Shown: one piece after another, positions 1 through 7,014 of the stretch
How positions within the stretch are numbered: position 1 is the stretch's first letter
How the letters are laid out: every line of letters starts with the position of its first letter
Notes under the pieces: model-generated
What the model saw: the letters and a program-made list of their open reading frames with translations, nothing else
Database searches by the model: none
Told to the model about the DNA's origin: nothing
DNA from: Peptococcaceae bacterium
Lineage (GTDB): Bacteria > Bacillota > Peptococcia > Peptococcales > Peptococcaceae
DNA: 12,147 bases
Reading direction: 5' to 3'
Assembly (NCBI GenBank): GCA_017532485.1
Contig: JAFXJE010000078.1
Coordinates: forward strand, 1 to 12,147
Position numbers and translations under genes: made by a program

Positions 1-237
1 AGTCCCAACTTGAGCCGCAATAGCTGTAGAAAGAGATTGGAAAGGTGTCATCTCACCGTTTTTACCCTTTTTCCCTTTCAAACTAAAATTACCAAAAACT
101 AACTTCCAACCTTCAGCGAATTTTCTAACTTGAATAAATTTTAAACGGAAAGTATAATATACACCTGTTCCACATAGTAAGAATATTAAAATAATATTCC
201 ACAAATAACCGTTTGCTGCTTTTACTAATTCCAACAT
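1..237 (-). CDS. Sodium:alanine/glycine symporter (AGCS family), N-terminal part, cut by window edge
   Basis: The first 79 residues of a membrane protein read from an ATG at 237 down to base 1 without a stop. They begin MLELVKAANGYLWN, followed by one hydrophobic segment (about residues 14-31) and then a basic loop (RLKFIQVRKF... LKGKKGKNGE). The stretch ends in MTPFQSLSTAIAAQVGT, a run typical of the start of AGCS (AlsT/DagA-type) transporters, which import alanine or glycine with Na+ across the cytoplasmic membrane. A Shine-Dalgarno GAGGGG lies about 10 bases upstream of the ATG. The gene sits directly behind a glycine riboswitch and terminator, which suggests that glycine is the relevant substrate or signal. 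The rest of the protein lies outside the window, so substrate choice cannot be judged from residues. Confidence 0.88.
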   Translation of the reverse strand, partial: MLELVKAANGYLWNIILIFLLCGTGVYYTFRLKFIQVRKFAEGWKLVFGNFSLKGKKGKNGEMTPFQSLSTAIAAQVGT

Positions 238-271
238 AATTGTTTCCCCTCTTTTTAATTTATTTTTGCAT

Positions 272-323
272 AAAAAACAAGAGCTAGTCATGAAATCGCC
301 TAGGATGATTTCATCACAGCTCT
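272..323 (-). terminator. Intrinsic terminator of the glycine riboswitch expression platform
   Basis: On the minus strand, AGAGCT (323-318) and ATGAAATC (314-307) pair with GATTTCAT (297-290) and AGCTCT (285-280) around a short loop. The stem is followed by TTGTTTTTT (280-272). It lies between the aptamer and the symporter start codon, where a transcription-attenuating expression platform is expected. I cannot tell from the sequence whether glycine binding favours or prevents this hairpin. Confidence 0.85.
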
Positions 324-348
324 CTAAAGAGTAGAACACGCATTATAT

Positions 349-370
349 GGTAAAAACCGTCGTTTTCACC
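349..370 (-). other. Hairpin 3' of the glycine aptamer, possible ghost-aptamer stem
   Basis: On the minus strand GGTGAAAAC and GTTTTTACC form a nine-pair stem (one G-U) with a four-base loop. It lies between the aptamer and the terminator. Single-aptamer glycine riboswitches are known to carry a vestigial 'ghost' stem next to the aptamer. This hairpin fits that description in position, but the assignment is inference; it could equally be part of the switching platform. Confidence 0.4.
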
Positions 371-385
371 TTGGTCTAAAACCAT

Positions 386-501
386 GCCCTGTCCTTTTGC
401 CTGAGAGATCAATGAGCACTTGCTCATCTTACACCTTCGGCGCCCCATAAAGGGAACTCTCCAGAGTTACTTCTAAACCCCCTGTCTTTGTGCAGAGGAC
501 A
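386..501 (-). ncRNA. Glycine riboswitch (gcvT motif), one recognisable aptamer
   Basis: The minus strand carries the conserved blocks of the glycine aptamer in the right order: CTCTGGAGAG (465-456), GGCGCCGAAGGTG (about 444-432), then CTCTCAGGCAAAAGGACAG (407-389). A variable hairpin (GAGCAAGTGCTC, about 425-414) lies between the second and third blocks. Only one full core is visible. Upstream, CCTCTG (499-494) can pair with CAGGGG further along, giving a small 5' hairpin instead of a second aptamer. The element sits between a good minus-strand promoter and the terminator ahead of the AGCS symporter gene, so it is expected to sense glycine and control transport. The ends given are approximate. 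Confidence 0.9.
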
Positions 502-514
502 TCTGTTTCTCTAT

Positions 515-542
515 ATTGTACTCCTTTGTCTAGAAAAAGCAA
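515..542 (-). promoter_or_regulatory. Promoter for the glycine riboswitch/symporter transcript
   Basis: On the minus strand, TTGCTT (542-537) is followed after 16 bases by TACAAT (520-515), a good match to a housekeeping sigma promoter. Transcription would begin around 508, just before the riboswitch. Confidence 0.65.
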
Positions 543-629
543 GACCTATTTTTCTTTTTCTTTAAATTTAAACTTATGTTTTCAATAAAATATTATCATC
601 AATATAATTTTGTCACCATTTTCAGCAAA

Positions 630-658
630 TTGCTTTTTTTCTAATTCTCCATTATACT
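630..658 (+). promoter_or_regulatory. Promoter for the threonine aldolase gene
   Basis: TTGCTT (630-635) and TATACT (653-658) are spaced by 17 bases. The predicted transcription start is near 665. That would leave the upstream in-frame ATG at 666 at the very 5' end of the mRNA, and supports the ATG at 696 as the real start. No riboswitch or terminator is seen between this promoter and the gene. Confidence 0.65.
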
Positions 659-695
659 AATTCATATGAATATATTTATCAAAAGGAGAACTGCC

Positions 696-1736
696 ATGAT
701 TCGTTTTAATTCTGATTACACCGAAGGTGCTCACCCTAATTTATTAAATCGCTTAGTTGAAACTAACTTTGAACAAACTGGTGGCTATGGTGAAGATGAA
801 TATTGTGCCGAAGCTGCTGCTATGATTAAACAGATTTGCCAAAACGAGCAGCTAGCTGTTCATTTTATGGTCGGTGGCACACAAGTTAACCTTACTGTTA
901 TTGACTCTGCTTTACGCAGTCATCAAGGAGTAATCTGTGCTAATACTGGTCATATTAATGTCCATGAAACCGGCTCTATTGAAGCCTGTGGACATAAAGT
1001 TTTACCACTCGATAGTGATGACGGCAAAATATCAGCTTCCCAAGTAGAAGCTCTTGTTCAACATCATTTACAGGACGGCGCCAAAGAACATACTGTACAA
1101 CCTAAGATGGTTTATATCTCCAATCCTACAGAATTAGGCACAATTTACAGCAAAGCAGAATTAACTGCTTTACATGATGTTTGCCATCAATATGGTCTTT
1201 ATCTTTTTTTAGATGGTGCTCGTCTAGCTTATGGTTTAACTGCACCAGACAATGATTTAGATTTTCCTGCTTTAGCCCAACTTTGCGATGTTTTTTATAT
1301 TGGTGGCACTAAAGTAGGGGCTTTATTCGGTGAAGCCGTTGTTATTGCTCACCCACATCTTCAAGAAGACTTCCGATATATCATGAAACAAAAAGGTGGT
1401 ATGTTAGCCAAGGGACGTCTTTTAGGCATCCAATTTGCTGAATTAATGCGTGATAATCTTTATCTCGAATTAGGTCAGCATGCTGTTGATTTAGCTATAA
1501 AATTGAAAAAAGCTTGCCAAGAATTGAATATTCCATTTTTGGTAGAGAACAATACTAATCAACAATTTGTCATCTTATCCGATGAAATCATTGCAAAACT
1601 AGATGAAAAATACACTTATGATTACCAGAAACGTATTGATGATACCCATAGCGCTGTTCGTTTCTGCACTAGCTGGTGTACTAAAGAAGAAGCAGTAGAC
1701 GCTTTGATTGTTGACTTAAAAGAATGGTGTAAATAA
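696..1736 (+). CDS. ltaE: Low-specificity L-threonine aldolase (PLP-dependent, fold type I)
   Basis: This 346-residue cytosolic enzyme is expected to cleave L-threonine or allo-threonine to glycine and acetaldehyde. The sequence shows the threonine aldolase/beta-eliminating lyase layout. There is an N-terminal NSDYTEGAHP, a substrate/cofactor loop GGTQVN (60-65), and VHETGS (89-94). LFLDGARL (170-177) holds the aspartate that contacts the PLP ring nitrogen, and YIGGTKVGA holds the likely Schiff-base lysine K206. Length is normal for the family. I chose the ATG at 696 because AGGAG at 684-688 sits seven bases upstream; the in-frame ATG at 666 has no ribosome site and lies at the predicted transcription start. 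The gene is single, with its own promoter and terminator, and is divergent from a glycine-riboswitch-controlled symporter, which fits a role in glycine supply. A related beta-eliminating lyase activity cannot be excluded. Confidence 0.9.
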   Translation: MIRFNSDYTEGAHPNLLNRLVETNFEQTGGYGEDEYCAEAAAMIKQICQNEQLAVHFMVGGTQVNLTVIDSALRSHQGVICANTGHINVHETGSIEACGHKVLPLDSDDGKISASQVEALVQHHLQDGAKEHTVQPKMVYISNPTELGTIYSKAELTALHDVCHQYGLYLFLDGARLAYGLTAPDNDLDFPALAQLCDVFYIGGTKVGALFGEAVVIAHPHLQEDFRYIMKQKGGMLAKGRLLGIQFAELMRDNLYLELGQHAVDLAIKLKKACQELNIPFLVENNTNQQFVILSDEIIAKLDEKYTYDYQKRIDDTHSAVRFCTSWCTKEEAVDALIVDLKEWCK

Positions 1737-1753
1737 TTATAACTTAATAAAAC

Positions 1754-1791
1754 AAAAATACGGCAAAAGAAATTTCTTTTGCCGTATTTTT
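1754..1791. terminator. Bidirectional terminator after ltaE
   Basis: A perfect 38-base palindrome with arms AAAAATACGGCAAAAGAAA and its complement. The A run on one side and T run on the other let it terminate transcription from either strand. It starts 17 bases after the ltaE stop codon. Confidence 0.9.
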
Positions 1792-1798
1792 ATCGAAT

Positions 1799-1830
1799 AA
1801 AAAGGCTGCCTCTTACGAGACAGCCTTTTT
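1799..1830 (-). terminator. Terminator of the hydCBA operon
   Basis: Ten-pair outer stem AAAAAGGCTG/CAGCCTTTTT with an inner CTC/GAG, ending in a T run on the minus strand. It lies 21 bases past the hydA stop. The symmetric A/T ends mean it may also back up the ltaE terminator. Confidence 0.88.
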
Positions 1831-1851
1831 CAACAATCTGACGATTGCTAA

Positions 1852-3612
1852 TTATTCATTGCAACCAACGTTATATTTTTTACGTGGTGTGTAATGTGTA
1901 TGCAGTAATTCATGAGATTTGTGACCTAAAGGTTCGCCTAAGAAATCTGCATATACTTTTTGAATGAATGGGTTTTCGTGAGATTTACGTAATGGTAAGT
2001 TAGCATCATCGTTATACAAACCTTTAGTACGTAATGCACGATAATCTTCATTTAATAATCTTCTTTGTAAGGAGCTTACGATTGGTGTACCGCCGCCACC
2101 TACACAGCCGTTAGGACAAGCCATGATTTCGATGAAGGTGTAATCACATTCGCCAGCTTTTACTTTTTCCATGATTTCTTTAGCACGAGCTAAAGTATTA
2201 GCTACAGCAACTTTTACTTGTGTACCATTTAAGTCGATAGTAGCTTCTTTGATTTCGCCCATAGTACCACGAACTTCTTCCAATTCTAATTTTGGTAAAG
2301 TTTCGCCTGTTACTACTTCATATACAGTACGCAGAGCAGCTTCCATTACACCACCAGTAGTACCGAAGATTGTAGCAGCACCTGTACCTAAGCCCATTGG
2401 TGCATCACATTCTTCGTCTGGTAAGTTAACGAAATCAATACCTGCTTGTTTAATCATACGAGCTAATTCACGAACAGTCAGAACTGCATCTACATCTCTG
2501 TAGCCACTGTCAGCTAATTCTGGACGAGCTGCTTCGTATTTTTTAGCAGTACATGGCATGATAGATACGCTGTAAATACTTGCAGCATCAACGCCATCTG
2601 TTTGTGGATAATAAGTTTTAACCATTGCACCGAACATAGCTTGTGGAGACTTAGCTGTAGATAAGTGTCCTAATTGTTCTGGATAGTGGTTTTCACAGTA
2701 TTTAACCCAACCTGGGGAGCAGGAAGTAATCATTGGTAATGTACCGCCATTATTAATGCGGTCTAATAATTCATTACCTTCTTCCATGATAGTTAAGTCA
2801 GCAGACCAGTTTGTATCGAATACTTTGTTGAAGCCCATTCTTCTTAAAGCAGCAACTAATTTACCAGTAGAAATTGTGCCGTATGGCAAGCCAAATTCTT
2901 CACTGATAGCAACACGAACAGCTGGAGAGAACTGAACAACAACATGTTTGCTGTCATCAGCCAATGCACCCCAAACTTTATCTGTATCATCTTTTTCAGC
3001 TAATGCACCTACTGGACATACATTTACGCATTGACCACACAATGTGCAGTTGATGTCATCTAAAGCATGACCAAATGCAGGGCCAACTGTACTGTTGAAA
3101 CCACGACCGATACCACCTAAGATGCTAACACCTTGAACCTTACTGCAGACAGCTTCACAACGACGGCAGTATACGCATTTATTAGGATCGCGTACGATTG
3201 CTACGCTGCGTTCGTCAACAGGGAATGTGCTTTGTTCGCCGATGAAACGATTTTTGCGAATACCCATTTGATGAGCTAAATCTTGTAATTCGCAGCTACC
3301 GTTACGTACGCAGTTTAAGCAATCAGAAGGATGGTTGGATAATAATAATTCAACTACACCTTTTCTTGCTTCACGAACTTTTGCAGTATTTGTATATACT
3401 TCCAAACCTTCGCTAACTGGATATACGCAGGAAGGTTGTAATGCTTTCGCACCTTTGATTTCTACTAAACAAACGCGGCAAGCACCGATTTGGTTAATAT
3501 CTTTTAAATAACATAATGTTGGAATATTGATACCAGCTTTTTGTGCAGCTTCCAATACTGTAGAACCAGCTTCAGCTTGCACGGAAACGCCATCGATAAT
3601 CACATTTACCAT
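1852..3612 (-). CDS. hydA: [FeFe]-hydrogenase catalytic subunit HydA, NAD/ferredoxin-linked trimeric type
   Basis: The 586-residue catalytic subunit makes or oxidises H2 at the H-cluster. From the N-terminus (numbering from ATG 3612) it has four iron-sulfur elements and then the hydrogenase core. First is a ferredoxin-like [2Fe-2S] site (C34, C45, C48, C62). Next is a His-Cys3 [4Fe-4S] site (H94, C98, C101, C107), then two [4Fe-4S] sites (C146/149/152/156 and C189/192/195/199). The core motifs are TSCSPGW (296-302), MPCTAKKYE (352-360) and MACPNGCVGGGGTP (497-510). A small-subunit-like C-terminal tail ends the protein. The first core motif has Ser where classic enzymes have the second Cys of TSCCPGW. 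Start choice is uncertain: AAGGGGTGA precedes a GTG at 3618 (8 bases from GGGG) and the ATG at 3612 (14 bases); both are in frame. It is the last gene of hydCBA, 23 bases after hydB, in a layout typical of electron-bifurcating enzymes that couple NADH and reduced ferredoxin to H2. Confidence 0.93.
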   Translation of the reverse strand: MVNVIIDGVSVQAEAGSTVLEAAQKAGINIPTLCYLKDINQIGACRVCLVEIKGAKALQPSCVYPVSEGLEVYTNTAKVREARKGVVELLLSNHPSDCLNCVRNGSCELQDLAHQMGIRKNRFIGEQSTFPVDERSVAIVRDPNKCVYCRRCEAVCSKVQGVSILGGIGRGFNSTVGPAFGHALDDINCTLCGQCVNVCPVGALAEKDDTDKVWGALADDSKHVVVQFSPAVRVAISEEFGLPYGTISTGKLVAALRRMGFNKVFDTNWSADLTIMEEGNELLDRINNGGTLPMITSCSPGWVKYCENHYPEQLGHLSTAKSPQAMFGAMVKTYYPQTDGVDAASIYSVSIMPCTAKKYEAARPELADSGYRDVDAVLTVRELARMIKQAGIDFVNLPDEECDAPMGLGTGAATIFGTTGGVMEAALRTVYEVVTGETLPKLELEEVRGTMGEIKEATIDLNGTQVKVAVANTLARAKEIMEKVKAGECDYTFIEIMACPNGCVGGGGTPIVSSLQRRLLNEDYRALRTKGLYNDDANLPLRKSHENPFIQKVYADFLGEPLGHKSHELLHTHYTPRKKYNVGCNE

Positions 3613-3635
3613 TGCCACAAAAATCACCCCTTCTA

Positions 3636-5521
3636 TTACGCTTTAAAGATTGCGCCGAATTTACAATTATCCATACAAGCACCACATTTGATACATTTAG
3701 CTGCATCAATTTTGTGTGGTTCTTTAACTGTACCAACGATTGCGCCAACTGGACAGTTACGAGCACATAAAGTACAGCCTTTACATTTTGTTGCATCGAT
3801 TTCATAACGCAATAATTTTTTACATACATGAGCAGGACATGTTTTGTCAACGATGTGTGCTTCATATTCATCACGGAAGAATTTCAATGTAGCTAAAATT
3901 GGGTTTGGTGCAGTTTGACCTAATGCACACAAAGCAGAACTGCTGATAGTTTTAGCTAAAGTTTCTAAGTTATCGATATCTTCCATAGTACCTTCGCCTA
4001 AAGTAATCTTGTCTAAGATTTCTAACATTCTCTTAGTACCGATACGGCAAGGTGGGCATTTACCACAAGATTCATCTTGAGTAAATTCTAAGTAGAATTT
4101 AGAAATGTCAACCATGCAGCTTGTTTCGTCTAAAACAATCAGACCACCGGAACCCATCATGGAACCAGCTGCTACTAATGTATCGAAGTCGATTTCTGTA
4201 TCTAAAGCACTTTCTGGTAAGCAACCACCGGAAGGACCACCAGTTTGAGCAGCTTTAAATGCTTTACCTTCAGGAATACCACCACCGATATCATAAATCA
4301 TTTCTCTTAATGTGGTACCCATTGGTACTTCTACTAAACCGATATTGTTTACTTTACCAGCCATAGCGAATACTTTAGTACCTTTAGAACCTGCTGTACC
4401 TACTTTGCTGAATTCTTCAGCACCTTCAGTAAAGATAACAGGAATATTTGCCAAAGTTTCTACGTTGTTTACGAATGTAGGAACATTCCACAAACCTTTT
4501 TCTGCTGGGAATGGTGGTCTTGGTCTTGGTTCACCACGTTTACCTTCTACGGAAGTTAACAGAGCTGTTTCTTCACCACATACGAACGCACCAGCACCCA
4601 AACGGATATCAACATCAAAATCAAAGCCTGTACCCATGTTATTTCGCCTAATAAGCCAACTTCACGAGCTTGAGCAATAGCAACTTCTAAACGATGAACA
4701 GCGATTGGATATTCTGCACGAACATAAATGAAACCATGATGTGCACCAATTGCATAACCACCAATTGCCATAGCTTCTAAAATGCTGTGTGGGTCACCTT
4801 CTAATACGGAACGGTCCATAAATGCACCTGGGTCACCTTCGTCAGCATTAACTACTACATATTTTTCTTCGGATTGGTAACCAGCAGCAAATTTCCATTT
4901 TTTGCCTGTTGGGAAACCTGCACCACCACGACCACGAATACCAGAAGCTTCTACTTCAGCGATTACTTCTGCAGGAGTCATTGTGGTTAAAGCTTTACCT
5001 AAACCTTGGTAAGCATTGTGAGCAATTGCTTCATTGATGTTTTCTGGGTCAATAGAACCACAGTTACGCAAAGCTACACGTTTTTGTTTTTGGAAGAACG
5101 GAATATGACTCATATCAGGAGCTTTTTTGTTTTCCCCTGGAATTTCATATAATAAACGATCTACCAATTGACCACCTTTTAAGTGGCTTTCAATAATTTC
5201 AGGAACATCTTCTACCTTTACATGGTGATAGAATGTACCTTCTGGATAAATAACCATGATAGGACCTAAGCTGCAGAAACCAAAGCAACCTGTTTTTACT
5301 ACTTCGATTTCTTTTTCCAAACCAGCTGCTGCCAACTGTTCTTCTAAAGCTTTAGCTACTTCCACACTATTGGAAGAAGTACAACCGGTACCTGCACAAA
5401 TCAAAACATGATGTCTAGCCATATTAGCTGGAGTTGGAGCCTGACCATCACGAACACAGATTTTTGCACGTTCAGCTACCTGTAAAGCTTTTAACTCTTC
5501 AAAACTTGCAATTTTACTCAT
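3636..5521 (-). pseudogene. hydB: HydB, NADH-binding flavoprotein subunit of the [FeFe]-hydrogenase, split by a one-base frameshift
   Basis: Two adjacent frames together encode one complete NuoF-like subunit of 628 residues. The first part starts at ATG 5521, behind an excellent AGGAGGTG nine bases upstream, and is correct through Gly-Glu at residue 293. It contains a thioredoxin-like [2Fe-2S] domain (C42, C47, C79, C83), then the FMN/NADH fold (GRGGAGFPTGKKW at 197-209, ADEGDPGAFMDR). The second part resumes as Asn-Asn-Met-Gly-Thr-Gly with GAGAFVCGEET, a [4Fe-4S] site (CGKCPPC plus a later Cys), and two C-terminal ferredoxin sites (580/583/586/590 and 610/613/616/620). As written, the first frame runs into unrelated sequence and stops at 4556, giving a 321-residue product without the C-terminal clusters. 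Neither half shows other lesions. The intact protein would oxidise or reduce NAD(H) and relay electrons to HydA. An assembly indel is my favoured reading. Confidence 0.85.
4638..4648 (-). other. Frameshift point within hydB
   Basis: On the minus strand the sequence reads GGC GAA ATA ACA TGG in the upstream frame. Adding one A to the three-A run (plus positions 4642-4644) gives GGC GAA AAT AAC ATG GGT ACA GGC. This restores Gly-Glu-Asn-Asn-Met-Gly-Thr-Gly and the conserved NuoF core that follows. The break is thus a single-base deletion, equivalent to needing a -1 shift. No X-XXY-YYZ slippery heptamer is present at the join, and I see no Shine-Dalgarno for re-initiation at ATG 4637. Confidence 0.88.
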
Positions 5522-5537
5522 TCTCCTACACCTCCTA

Positions 5538-6041
5538 TTAGTTTTGACCTTCTGCTGCTCTAATTTCGGCAATTAAACCAGGAATATCTTCAGGTTTTAA
5601 GTGACCATGAACTTTGTCGTTTACAGTAACAACTGGAGCCAAGCCACAAGCACCTACGCAACGGCAACATTCGATAGTAAATAAACCATCTTCTGTTGTT
5701 TCGCCAACGCCGATACCTAATTCTTCCTCTAATTTTTCCAATAATTTACCGGAACCTTTTACATAGCATGCTGTACCAAGGCATACATTAAAGGTATATT
5801 TACCTTTTTTGTTCATGGTAAATAACGCATAGAAAGTTACTACACCATAAATTTCACTTAAAGGAACATCCATTTTTTCTGCAATATAAGCCTGAACTTC
5901 TTCCGGTAAATAACCGAAAATGCCCTGTGCTTGATGCAGTACAGTAATTAAGCTGCCTCTCTGGTCTTTGTATTGCTCAATTACTTTGTCTAATTGTGCA
6001 AATAATGCATCATTGTTTTGCCCGCCACATGTACAAGCCAT
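5538..6041 (-). CDS. hydC: HydC, NuoE-like [2Fe-2S] subunit of the [FeFe]-hydrogenase
   Basis: A 167-residue subunit with the thioredoxin-like fold of NuoE/HydC, which carries a [2Fe-2S] cluster and docks to the flavoprotein HydB. A helical N-terminal half includes QAQGIFGYLPEEV and the family signature SEIYGVVTFYALF (62-74). Cluster ligands are C87 and C92 in CLGTAC, and C128 and C132 in CRCVGACGLAP. Two extra cysteines (C125, C126) precede the last pair, and a CxC sits at residues 3-5, so more Cys are present than the cluster needs. The ATG at 6041 has AGGGGAGGAA about seven bases upstream. It is the first gene of the operon, 16 bases before hydB. Its length is normal for the family. Confidence 0.93.
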   Translation of the reverse strand: MACTCGGQNNDALFAQLDKVIEQYKDQRGSLITVLHQAQGIFGYLPEEVQAYIAEKMDVPLSEIYGVVTFYALFTMNKKGKYTFNVCLGTACYVKGSGKLLEKLEEELGIGVGETTEDGLFTIECCRCVGACGLAPVVTVNDKVHGHLKPEDIPGLIAEIRAAEGQN

Positions 6042-6240
6042 TTTTTATTCCTCCCCTAGTTCATAATATTATGATATACCTACACAGTAGGCATTTCACC
6101 CGTAATACTATCATTAAACAACATTTTCCGAAAAATTGAAAGGTTTTTATCTTTATTTATTAATAAAACTTATAAATGTATTCTTACAATTTTCTCGTAC
6201 TTTTTTTCACGATTAATTTTCATTATATATCTTTCATCAG
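6042..6240 (-). promoter_or_regulatory. AT-rich leader/promoter region of hydCBA with a 14-bp perfect palindrome
   Basis: This roughly 200-base stretch has no gene. Directly upstream of the hydC ribosome site lies the palindrome TCATAATATTATGA (6061-6074), followed by an inverted repeat CCTAC-ACA-GTAGG (6079-6091). Either could be an operator or a leader hairpin. I could not settle on a promoter: TAGTAT (6110-6105) has only a weak -35 (TTTCGG), and TATAAT at 6227-6222 lacks a good -35. Transcription must start here or upstream, because a terminator separates the operon from the CarD-family gene. Confidence 0.4.
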
Positions 6241-6297
6241 AAAAAAATAAAAGCTCTTTCCGTATGTCATCCCACTTGCATACTGAAAAAAGCTTTT
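6241..6297 (-). terminator. Terminator after the CarD-family gene
   Basis: On the minus strand AAAAGCT, a TTTTC/GAAAG segment and GTATG pair with CATAC and AGCTTTT around a twelve-base loop. A run of seven T (6247-6241) follows. It starts just past the stop codon and isolates the regulator gene from hydCBA. Confidence 0.75.
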
Positions 6298-6303
6298 TCA
6301 TAT

Positions 6304-6828
6304 TTATCCAATATTTCCTTCAGCAACTAATCTTTCTTCTTTAATGGCTGCCTTTAACTTACTATTTATTTCATCGGCAATCTCATCATAAGCTTGCTCA
6401 TAAACTGCTGCCATTTCAGAAAAGACTAAACGCTGTGCTTTTTGCAGCATTTCTTTATCTCGGCTATTTAGCATTTTTTCTTGTTGGTGAGATAACATGT
6501 TTTTTATCAATACTAAAATCATCGCTATATCTCCAGATTTTAAAGTCTCCAAAGTCTGCTGTTGGCGCCGCTTATTATCATCAATCCAAGTTGTTGGCGT
6601 TGTTAAAGTCTGTTCAATTATTTCCTCAAAGAAAGTTTTGCTCATTAATTTGCGCAACCTAACTTTTTGTTCATTTTGCACAGGCACATAAATTGTTGAC
6701 TGTTGATGATAAATAGGTATCAATTTATAATATTCTTTACATTCTTGTCCATAATCTCTTTCTTCAATAGCTTCAATGAGACACGCTCCCTCTGAACCAT
6801 ACACTACTTTCTCTCCGATATGATACAT
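6304..6828 (-). CDS. CarD/CdnL-family RNA polymerase-binding transcriptional regulator
   Basis: A 174-residue protein of the size usual for CarD/CdnL. Residues 1 to about 60 form the RNA polymerase-interacting domain shared with Mfd: MYHIGEKVVYGSEGACLI, then YYKLIPIY and the diagnostic QSTIYVPVQN. The rest is a charged, mostly helical domain that in relatives contacts promoter DNA near the -10 element. Known members bind the RNAP beta subunit and stabilise open complexes at rRNA and other promoters, so a cytoplasmic, global role is likely. I chose ATG 6828 because AGGGGG lies eight bases upstream; the in-frame GTG at 6837 overlaps that site. It has its own promoter and terminator. Being next to hydCBA does not show that it regulates hydrogenase. 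Confidence 0.85.
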   Translation of the reverse strand: MYHIGEKVVYGSEGACLIEAIEERDYGQECKEYYKLIPIYHQQSTIYVPVQNEQKVRLRKLMSKTFFEEIIEQTLTTPTTWIDDNKRRQQQTLETLKSGDIAMILVLIKNMLSHQQEKMLNSRDKEMLQKAQRLVFSEMAAVYEQAYDEIADEINSKLKAAIKEERLVAEGNIG

Positions 6829-6877
6829 ATTTCTCACCCCCTGTCAAAACAACCAATAATTTTTTCTAATATAATGT

Positions 6878-6906
6878 ATTATAGCACTTTTTCAAAAAAA
6901 TTGTAA
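6878..6906 (-). promoter_or_regulatory. Promoter for the CarD-family gene
   Basis: On the minus strand TTACAA (6906-6901) is followed after 17 bases by a perfect TATAAT (6883-6878), preceded by TGC (extended -10). Confidence 0.75.
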
Positions 6907-6945
6907 GCAAATTCTTGAAAAATCCTCAATCGAAATAAATCAAAT

Positions 6946-6974
6946 GTAGCATAGAAAAAAATTTGTGCTATAAT
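6946..6974 (+). promoter_or_regulatory. Promoter for the P-loop kinase-like gene
   Basis: A perfect TATAAT (6969-6974) is preceded by TGC, an extended -10. The -35 region 17 bases upstream (about 6946-6951) is weak, so recognition probably relies on the extended -10. It is divergent from the CarD-family promoter, with about 40 bases between the two -35 regions. Confidence 0.6.
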
Positions 6975-7014
6975 ATAATCAGTTATCATAGGAATACGAA
7001 GGGATGTGTACGAG

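Noticed and set aside
501..630. Second glycine aptamer or other RNA upstream of the riboswitch
   Set aside because: The stretch holds the minus-strand promoter and AT/pyrimidine-rich sequence; none of the conserved aptamer blocks is repeated.
2171..2503. Plus-strand open frame opposite hydA
   Set aside because: It is a shadow of hydA in a Ser/Thr/Pro-rich antisense frame with no ribosome site. The same holds for plus-strand frames at 3541-3807, 4312-4680, 6435-6691, 8376-8570, 9599-9781 and 11474-11755.
3636..4637. Independent gene starting at ATG 4637
   Set aside because: It begins in the middle of a conserved NuoF domain, has no ribosome-binding site, and reads on exactly from the upstream frame once one base is restored.
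4637..4650. Programmed -1 ribosomal frameshifting to make full-length HydB
   Set aside because: The join would need a -1 shift at GGC GAA ATA, which is not a slippery heptamer, and I see no obvious upstream Shine-Dalgarno-like stimulator or downstream stem-loop. A one-base indel is simpler.
1852..6041. Complex I (nuoEFG) instead of hydrogenase
   Set aside because: The third subunit carries all three H-cluster motifs and the length of HydA, and HydB has the C-terminal double ferredoxin domain, so this is HydABC.
6100..6125. Rex-type redox operator upstream of hydC (TTGTTTAAT on the minus strand)
   Set aside because: Only one half-site resembles Rex; the matching inverted half is absent.
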